Source: Gnetum montanum (lineage: Eukaryota; Streptophyta; Gnetopsida; Gnetales; Gnetaceae). Taken from it: 64,000 nucleotides of DNA. Numbering within the stretch: position 1 is the first letter of the stretch; each line of letters starts with the position of its first letter. The DNA is taken from the NCBI GenBank assembly GCA_015680685.1, contig MNCI01016379.1, positions 197,057 through 261,056 on the forward strand, read 5' to 3'. The notes beneath the pieces were generated by a model. That model was given only the letters and a program-made list of their open reading frames with translations. It was not told where the DNA came from and searched no databases. A program made the position numbers and the translations under genes. This document shows, piece after piece, positions 38,201-46,827 of the stretch.

Positions 38201-38321
38201 GACATGGGATGTTTCGTGTTACACATAGGACACGAAGCATTCTATGTTATACGTAGGACACAAGACATTCCATGTTACCCATGGAACATGGAGTGTTCCG
38301 TGTTACATGCGGGACATGGGA
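38201..38321. repeat. 28-bp tandem repeat upstream of the antisense gene promoter
   Basis: A little over four units of 27-28 bases, such as gacatgggatgtttcgtgtt plus acacatag, end about 40 bases before the plus-strand TATA box. Units differ by a few substitutions. They might act as an upstream promoter array; there is no direct evidence. Confidence 0.75.
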
Positions 38322-38359
38322 TTTTTTGGAAAGGTGATGTGACATTTGACTCTAAAGGG

Positions 38360-38371
38360 TATAAATAGGGG
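38360..38371 (+). promoter_or_regulatory. TATA box of the antisense accessory gene in element B
   Basis: TATAAATAGGGG on the plus strand is a close match to the plant TATA consensus, and the sequence 30-40 bases downstream (tatcattttcaccatt) fits an initiation site. It faces the accessory gene, away from pol. The copy in A lacks this part because of the window edge. Confidence 0.55.
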
Positions 38372-38484
38372 TTTACCCATGGTAAACCTATCATTTTCAC
38401 CATTAGAGCCAATAGCCATCTGAATGTAGCATGGACAAAGTAGAGCATATCACCCACAGAGCATGAAAAAAAAAGAGCCAGGGC

Positions 38485-41400
38485 TTGATAGCAAAAAAAT
38501 GGCACGTAGAAGCAAGCGTAGAAATCCCTAGCCTTACCAACATTAATGAAGGTGAGTGCACCTTGGGACGTCTCCCTAGGGCATGCATCAAAGAGTGTCA
38601 AGAGGCATTATTTGCCAAGTATGCCGTCATGCCCTACTCTCTTGATTTTATCATTCCCTTTTCCGCTTCCTATGCATTTGTGCTTTGGGATCTTGGGGTT
38701 TAGGAGGTGGCCTTCCATGGGCAAGGACTATTACCATTGCTACCATAACCATGACCACTATGTCACGGCAGTCGCCACCACTGTTGCTGCCATGGCTGGG
38801 AAGGGAGTGTGCATCATGGGTTATTGTATTTATGTGCATCTCTTTTTTGGTTGGTTTGATGGCGTCCTACACTGCGGTGCTAGACAAGGGTTTTTTCACA
38901 AGCTTCTAGGTGTTAAGCATCGTGGGATGGGGCAAGGTTTTCATTGTGTCCTATGTGGCAGGATGGGATAGGGGTTTCAAACGTACCACTTAGTGTAACA
39001 CATTGGGGTGTTTTTTTGGGGGCTCCACATTCCATGTAGCATAACAAGGGTTTCTTGTACATTCCATGTGGGTTATCAAGCTTTGGGATGTCCTTCAGAG
39101 TATGACCAAAAAGTTAGAAAAATTTTGGGATTGTTATGTTCTACACTTGGAAAATTTTGCACATTTTTCCATTGTCATGCTTCCTGAGAGCGTGACCAAC
39201 ACTTGGAAAATTTTTGCACATTCTGGCATTGTTGGAGCATGACTAAGACTTAGAATTTCTTTTTTTTGTAAATTTTTCTAGTCATTTATATCTTTCACAC
39301 TAAGTGTGACAAACATTTGAAAAATTTGTGCAATTTTTTCTGTCAGACTATATAGTTGTTATGCTCCCTGGGAGCGTGATTAACAATTAGAAAAATTTTC
39401 ACTCTTTGCTAGTTGTTCCACAATTTTCATGCTCCCTGGGATCGTGACAAACACTTAGAAAAAATTTTGTTCAAAAAGTGTTACACTCTACAGGAGCGTA
39501 AAGAAAAATTTTCAAAATTTTTGTTTATTATTTCATGCATTATTTGTCTATTAATTTTGTTGTTTTATTATTTATTTTTTGATATTTTCATTATTGTGGC
39601 AATGGAGGGTCCTGCTGAAACCTACCCTAGTCATGGTTGAACTAGTAGGGATCTTGTGCTATATGAGTGATCTTGTGCTCAATGTCCCTACACTACATGC
39701 ACACGTAGGACACTAGGTGGTCTGGTTTTGGGAAGGTGCATAGGAATTCTTAGAATTCCTACTTCGCCACTTTAGTGTGATGATGTGGTCACACTTGTTC
39801 GTTGAAGTAGCGGGTGTCCTAGTTGAAATGTTATTGCCTAGGGAAAACTGAGGCATTTTAACATTCATGTTGGATGAATCTACTGAAGGCAAGGGGTAGG
39901 GAGCTCTAGTTAGCATCCAAAAGGTCTCAGACCCTTATCTTGGATCTAGAAGATGCTAGAGTTCAAGTGTTATCATAAATACAACACTGTGTAGGCATGG
40001 CCTTTCAGAACCCACTTGGAATAGTTTATTGCACTAGAGAGTGAACCCTATTGTGATGATGAAAATTTTGTTTTGTTTCTTTTTTTCTTATGACTTGGAA
40101 TGCTTATTATTATTTTTCCTATCACTAGATTTTTTATTGATGAAGATGGCCTTCACAACAGAGAAGGGACATTAGCCCTAGTCCAAACAGCCCTACAAGA
40201 GTTCTCATCCATTGAGAACATGTGTGTTGGTGTCATAGGAAAAATTGGGGTGGACATGGCGAATTATCCTACTAAGTACTCCAAATCCTATGTGAAGTGC
40301 TGGGATCTTCAGTGGTTGGATGTTGAATGAACATCTCGGATACCTACTATGAAAGAAGTTTCAGTCCAAGTGCTGCAATTCCCCATACCATTTGTGCTAG
40401 GTAAGTTTCATTACTTGTTTATTTTCATGCATTTTTTATTTTTACATTTCCATCACATTGTTGATTCTATCTTTGTTTACTACAGCTACAGCCAAGTCTA
40501 CGGAGGTCACAATGATTATCTCAGGATGCACTAAGGCCAATCTTCTTTTTAGGTATGGAAAAGTTGACGATTCACAGCATTGGTTATGCCACGAGGCCCT
40601 AGAAAGGATTACCCAAAATGTTCAATAGGTTGGGATCATGGACGTATTTTTGGTTGTGAACCCAAGCATCCCGATAGTAGAGATGATTGCCCTTGTTGAC
40701 TCTTTCATGGAGAGTGTTGACCACTTTTGCACCCAAGTTCACAACGTGTGGGTGGCCTTGGAGATCATAGATGCACTCTCTTTAGATCTCTTTGGTGTTC
40801 CATCTGAAGTTTTATCTATGGGTGAAAAGACAAATAAGAATCTAAACCACAAAGGGAACATTGAAGAGTGGCTAGGCACCAAGAAAGACCACAAGGGAAT
40901 TCCCATGAAGTTGGTTAAATTGTTGGTTGCCCAACACCTCTATCCCATCTTTCAAGCTTATGCATTGCCTAAGCTACTTTCGCAAGGAAAGGTTCTTGGG
41001 GTAGAGCAGACTTGGATTATGAGAGATGTAGTGGAGGAAGGGACATAATACAATTGGGCTAAATACCTTGCTGATGGCCTACAAGTTGAAATAATCAAAC
41101 TTGAAGAGGAGGGGCTACAATTCAAGGATGATGAGTTTGATCATTTGTTTGAAGGTGTGTAGATGGGCGATCCCCCCGCTCTCACCCTTGAGGGTTTGCT
41201 GAGTAAGAGCTTTGCACCACCATTTTCATTATGCTCCTCCTCTCCCTCTTCTTTCTCTTCCTCTTTTTTTTACTTTACTTTTTTTATGTTTTATTTTAAT
41301 AATGTTAACACTTTTTATCTTACAGCAGGTGATGTTTTTGCTAAGCATCCTAAATCTTCATCCACTTTCTGCTCACAACCATGGGTGGAAACCCCAAACA

Positions 41401-42544
41401 AATTTGCCTTCATGTAAGGCATAGTGGATGACATGATTGATCATTTGAAAAAAATGGATCTTGAGATAGGTATATTTGGATCGTTGTTTGTTGTTTTCTT
41501 GTTATGTTATTTTTGTTTTCACCTTTATCTTACAACTAATGTTTCCCCTCTTTGGTGTAACAGCCTCACAACTCAAATGGGACCTATGAAGGGTAGTCCA
41601 AGTTGATGTTGTACCTAAGTTCCCTCTTGAGGTATAATAGGTGCCTTGTCATATATATGACAAGGCAAGAAAATGTGCACTGCACTTAGCATGATCACTA
41701 TGGGAGTGTAGGCACGTGAATGAAGACCTTTGGAAACAAGTGCAAAGACTCAAAGAACAAAAGGTAAGCTAGGCAGCTCAACTGGAAGACTTGCAGTCAT
41801 GGTACAAATTTTTGATGGCCTATGATAAATCAGATGGTAGCTAGCATACGGCTATGATTGGCTATGCCAGATATTGGTCAGCTATAAGGGGAAAAAATGA
41901 GACCACATGCGAGATCATTGAGCAACGTTTGCAGATGGACCTCTTGGCTCAAAAGAACTAGGACTGGAAGGACTACAACGCCAAGGTATATGAGTGGGGA
42001 TAGACTTAAAAGAACCAAAAGTATCAGTACAAAATGGAATGTGCAACCCATCACAAGAAATACAAAGATGAGTCTATGGAACATTGAGGTCATGACCTGT
42101 TCCTTGATTCCATCGGTGCGACATAGGCTTACAATAGGTTTGCAAAACACTTGGTGGTTAGTGAGTCCCCGAAGAGGGAAATTGCTATTCCTTCTAGAGA
42201 GGTTACATTTGCTACATTTTCTCTAGGGCCACCTGTATGGATGGCCATGGAAAAAGGAAAGACCCTCGTAGGTGTTGACTTAGGGGAGCAAGATTGGCCA
42301 AATATGACAGAGGAGGAGATCCTCCGATGCTTAGAGGCTGGCCTCAACAAGATGCCCCCAGACATAGATGCAAACCCATCTTAGGTTGATTACATTTACT
42401 TTATTGCTATCTATTTCATAATAATTTCTCATGTTATGCTTTTTATTGACTGGTTTATCGTTTTATCTTTGTTTTACGCAAGATCCAGGTGAAGACGTAG
42501 GACCTAGTGGAGCAGTAGATAAAGATGGAGGGGAAGAGCCTTAG
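38485..42544 (+). pseudogene. Antisense accessory gene of element B (multi-exon, unknown function)
   Basis: This is the homologue of the plus-strand gene at 1-2966. A possible first exon (38485-38703) encodes MIAKKWHVEASVEIPSL and IIPFSASYAFVLWDLGV. Clear exons are 40129-40400 (donor AG/GTAAGT), one from 40486, 41329-41469, one from 41564 to about 42380, and a last exon 42483-42544. The 40400/40486 join reads VLATAKSTE in phase. The 41469/41564 intron falls after EI in phase 1, exactly as at 1897/1983 in A. Shared blocks are IVEMIALVDSFMESV, LYPIFQAYALPKLLSQ, LKWD and TEEEILRCLEAGL. Stops are mostly TAG. I do not recognise the family: no signal peptide, membrane helix or catalytic motif is evident, and parts look coiled-coil. 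It lies between protease and RT on the opposite strand. Confidence 0.72.
39060..39520. repeat. Degenerate repeats in the first large intron of the antisense gene
   Basis: Several units combine an A/T-rich part (acttggaaaatttttgcac) with ctccctgggagcgtgac. The A/T-rich half resembles phrases in the LTRs of B (cacttggaaaatttttgca near 31625). The rest of 38704-40128 shows nothing else recognisable, apart from short open frames I do not trust. Confidence 0.6.
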
Positions 42545-42779
42545 CTTCCTATTAATACACATTAGACTATTTGAGATGTATCCGTGTTGTTGGACAATTT
42601 TGTATCTTTTGATGTGGATGTAACTTTGGACTATGTATTTTGCTTACAATTTAATGAAAGCATGATACTTATTTTGTTTATGTGTTGATTTTTGGTGGTG
42701 TCATTTTAACTTATATTAATCTCACTTTAGATTCTCATTTTTTTGTTGATGTAATTAGGCCCCTTGTGGGCCCCATATG
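42545..42779 (+). other. 3' flank of the antisense gene in B
   Basis: AT-rich, with aatgaaagcatg near 42653 as a weak polyadenylation-like signal. Corresponds to 2967-3241 in A. Confidence 0.35.
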
Positions 42780-43205
42780 CTAGTTTAAGGCCATTTCAGA
42801 CCCTTGCTAGTTTAAGGCCATCTTGGGCCATCACTAGTTTAAGGCCATTTTAGGTCCCACCTCCCATGAAAGAAAGTTGGTTGTTAGTTTTAGGCCTTGG
42901 TGGGCCGTGTGATAGTTTAAGGCCATTTTGGGTCATTGCTAGTTTAAAGCCATTTTGGGCCCCACTTCTCATGAAAGAAAGTTGGTTGCCAATTTTAGGC
43001 CTTGGTGGTCCATGCGATAGTTTAAGGCCATTTCGGGCCATGTTGTAATTTAAGGCCATTTTCGGCCATCGCTAGTTTAAGGCCATTTTAGGCCCCACTT
43101 CTTGTGAAAGAAAGTTGGTTGCCAATTTTAGGCCTTGGAAGGCCATGTGATAGTTTAAGGCCATTCCAGGCCATGTTGTAGTTTAAGGTCATTTTAGGCC
43201 ATGTT
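42780..43205. repeat. AGTTTAA minisatellite next to the protease of B, about 13 units
   Basis: Units of 27-29 bases read tagtttaaggccattttggg. A longer unit that also contains catgaaagaaagttggttg recurs about three times, giving a higher-order pattern. It occupies the same place as 3242-3530 in A. Bases 43206-43543 between it and protease are T- and A-rich with nothing recognisable. Confidence 0.9.
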
Positions 43206-44334
43206 GTGCTCTTTTTTTTTTCTTTCTTTTTCTTTTTGTTTTATTTTGATTTTTTCTAAATGAAAGCATAACTAATGTAAGAAGTAATCATACCACAAAT
43301 TGAAACTATACAGATCAAAAAGGGCTAAAGAAAAATCAAAGGAGAAAGCAAGTTAGGGACATGCCCTAATCGCATAGATGTTTCCTAACCCGATGTGGGT
43401 TAGGTGATGCATAAGGCCTGGAAGACACAAAGTGATACTCTCTTAGGCCATCATCTACCATCAAAAAAGGTAATTCTATGCATATAGTTTCCTCATGTGG
43501 ATTTTTTGTTTTGCTTAGTTCATCCGCTAAACAACATTGATTTTCATTGCAAATAGGTGGTATGTCTTCGACCCTTTGACCCTTGCTCAGTGTCTACATT
43601 TTTGATGGCCTAAGGGGCTATGTTGTCACCAAAGATCACCACTTCTCCACCCTCATAAGGTAAGTGGATCTCTTGGTGGATTGGTGAAGAGATAGCCCTT
43701 AGTTGGGCTAACCAAGATCTCCCTAGGATTAAGTTGAATTCATGCATCTCCTCAACCATGATGAACTATGCATTAGTGGGGAACTGCTCCCTTACCACAA
43801 AATCAATCGTGACTGTTCCCTTGACAACCACATGTGCTCCATTGAAAGACTTTAAACAGGTTGTTGTTGTTGGCCTAATTTGATCCACTGGGCCAAGCTT
43901 ATCAACAACAGGGAACGAGATAATGTTGGTTGTTGCCCCATCATTGATGTGCACTCTACGAATCTTGTATTGACCAACAAGAATTATTATGAACATGGGT
44001 GCAATAGTTACTTAACCCTTCTCAAGGTTAGCTTTTATGGATTCATCATGAAAGGTTAAAAGTGTTGGCCTTGGTTCTTTGGTTATAGGCGGAAGCATTA
44101 CAACATGGATAGCCTTTTCGTCTATTAGCATGTCTTCCTTAATAGGAATGGATGCCAACATGTGAACCAAAGCCTCACGATACATGGAAGAAGTCATAAT
44201 TAAATCATATAGGCTGAAAGTTGTATTCTTTTGTTTTAGAGCCTTCTTGACCTATGCGAGTGCATCTAGAAAATCTTGTCCACCATCTGGTTGTTTGGTG
44301 ATCTTTATTTCCTCCACACACCCTAAGAGATGGT

Positions 44335-46827
44335 GTTGGCAACCATTTGGGACGTGACTGCCAACGAGTGTCCTCGAATAGGATTTAGGTGCTTGCTGGT
44401 CTCTGGCAACACCAAGGCCCAGATACCTCCAAATAAACTCAGTAGTTAATGTGAGTATGTGTGTGTGTTGTTGCGGCGTGCGGTTGTGAGAAATGTAACA
44501 ATTGCATTGTGTGTGAACTACAAATGACTTACTTTAAAGAGATTCAGCCAACTTTGCCAAGTACTGTGATGTTGAAAATTTCCTATTTTGTTCAACTGCT
44601 TAGTCTACATGATCCTTATAATACCTACTTGTAACAAATAAAATTTTGTAGAAACATTTGAGCACAACTCTGCAATCTACTCCTAATTTTCCCCATAGAA
44701 AGAGATAGTTCCACAAGAAAACTAGAAATAGAGCAAGATTCGATGGAAATAAGCAGAAAAGAAAAGAAAGCAGATTTGTGTAGACCTCAAATATTTAAAC
44801 AAGGTAAAATGACACAAGTAAACACTTNNNNNNNNNNNNNNNNNNNNNNNNNNNNNNNNNNNNNNNNNNNNNNNNNNNNNNNNNNNNNNNNNNNNNNNNN
44901 NNNNNNNNNNNNNNNNNNNNNNNNNNNNNNNNNNNNNNNNNNNNNNNNNNNNNNNNNNNNNNNNNNNNNNNNNNNNNNNNNNNNNNNNNNNNNNNNNNNN
45001 NNNNNNNNNNNNNNNNNNNNNNNNNNNNNNNNNNNNNNNNNNNNNNNNNNNNNNNNNNNNNNNNNNNNNNNNNNNNNNNNNNNNNNNNNNNNNNNNNNNN
45101 NNNNNNNNNNNNNNNNNNNNNNNNNNNNNNNNNNNNNNNNNNNNNNNNNNNNNNNNNNNNNNNNNNNNNNNNNNNNNNNNNNNNNNNNNNNNNNNNNNNN
45201 NNNNNNNNNNNNNNNNNNNNNNNNNNNNNNNNNNNNNNNNNNNNNNNACTCCTCCCCCACCCCCCCCACACCCCTCCCCCCCTTGAAGCCTTTTTATAGG
45301 ATTCCAAGGTAGGTAGGGAAGTTACATGTTTAAAAATATCTCACCTAACTTCTCTCCCAAGTAACTTGACTAACCAATTAGAAAATTGCTTGTCCAACAA
45401 GCTAGGAGAAAGTTATGTAGTTAGGGAGTTAGGAAGTTATGCATAAAATTAGGAGAATTTTATGCTAACATTAATGTAATGTAACATTTAAATGGGATAA
45501 TTAATATTGCAAATTTATAATGGGTAGTAATAATATTTGTTATGACTTGGGATAATTGAAGGCAAGTCTCTAAATCAAGGCTTCATATAATGAGTACTTC
45601 ATGTTATGGATATATATATATATTATTGGTTAATTTATATTCCATTTTAAGCAGCAGAAGTAATTGAATAATTTTTGGTAAAAGCGGCGAAATGATTCTT
45701 CTTGTCTTCCCTGTAAATTGCGTGGAGGTTTCATCACAGTTCCAGGGCAACGGTCTTTCTCTTATTTCTGCCCAGAACCTGCAAGAACCGACATGTGTTT
45801 GAAGCAAGATTCAAAATGTAGCATCATCCAAAACCACAGATTCAAACTGCCTCCGCACAATAAGGCCCTGCAAAATTGTAATCGACGATCACTGCGGGGG
45901 AAGTCTCTGCAACTGCAATCTGACTCTACCATCGTGTGTTGGAGAAGAAAGGGGTTTTTTTTGGATAACGTTGTGCTGAACATACTATTTTAAACAGAGG
46001 GTTTCGGTTACCAGAGATTTTTTGTTTTGCCCCCAAATTGACTTAGGGCTTCCTGCGTTTTTGTTTGAAAATTTTCCCTTGAATCTTTACCACCATTGCC
46101 ATTGATTGTAGAACCAAGGGCTGACGTTTTATGGATTTGCATTTGCCGAAACCACCTGCAGAAACCTTCAGAATCGTTGCAGCCACACCACCAAAATCGT
46201 AACAACATATCCTACGTTAGATGTTTCATGTGCCAGGCTGAATGTCGTGCGACAGTTTGTATGGGGTTTCTGTGCACCTTGAGATCGCCTCCAACGTTTT
46301 GTTCTTGTTTTGAACCAGTAAATCAGGAACGTCAACAGCTGCGGCGGTGTAGAGCGATGGCTGCGGTGATGTTTGTTAGCTTGGCCGTGATTTTACGGTG
46401 GCCATGTATTTTCCAGTAACACCGTAGTCTTCTTTTCCCTTCACTGATGCTGCATAATTTTTCAAAACATTCGAGGCATTGCTGATTTTTGTTTAATTCC
46501 TGTTTTACATGAAATTTCAAATGTTGTCTTAAGGATACGACCGAATTTAACAACCGGGACCTACAACTTTGTGCCTTCCACATAAATAATATACTCCCTT
46601 CCTTACTAATTTTACTATCCTCTGATCTTTGACAAGGGAATAATTCGGCACTTTTATCTTATACCCAAAAGGCTTCAACATCAAAATTTTTTTACCAGTG
46701 AATCAATCTTAAAAAAAAAACCCATCAACCTTCAACACTAAAGTTGTAATTTACTTACAACCATAGATTCCTCCAATTTTCAATAAAATATTTTAACTGT
46801 TCCATGGAATGGCCAAATGTGCCAACA
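44335..46827. mobile_element. Insertion N: probable solo LTR or non-autonomous LTR element, 2493 bp with gap
   Basis: It is bounded by a perfect 5-bp duplication GATGG (44330-44334 and 46828-46832). Its ends are TGTTGGCAACCATTTGG and, on the other strand, TGTTGGCACATTTGG, so it starts TG and ends CA. The gag-protease alignment with A is continuous when it is removed. The base composition differs from its surroundings (GC-richer at 45700-46420), with a C-rich tract after the gap. No primer-binding site, second LTR or coding domain is visible, so solo LTR is the simplest call. The 15-17 base terminal inverted repeat is long for an LTR and leaves a DNA transposon possible. Confidence 0.7.
44828..45247. 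other. Assembly gap of 420 unknown bases
   Basis: A run of n lies within insertion N and is followed by a C-rich stretch (45248-45285), which may have caused the gap. Any reading frame crossing it is meaningless. Confidence 0.98.

Noticed and set aside
38546-38971. A 141-residue plus-strand frame overlapping 38485-38703
   Set aside because: Cys/His/Tyr-rich composition is unlike a real protein; the overlapping frame 38485-38703 is the better candidate for the first exon.
44743-45312. Long open frames on both strands across 44743-45312
   Set aside because: They exist only because the 420 unknown bases contain no stops.
45718-46419. GC-richer open frames that look gene-like (45718-45993, 46096-46419)
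   Set aside because: They lie in insertion N, overlap frames on the other strand, and have no recognisable domain; the composition fits an LTR body.
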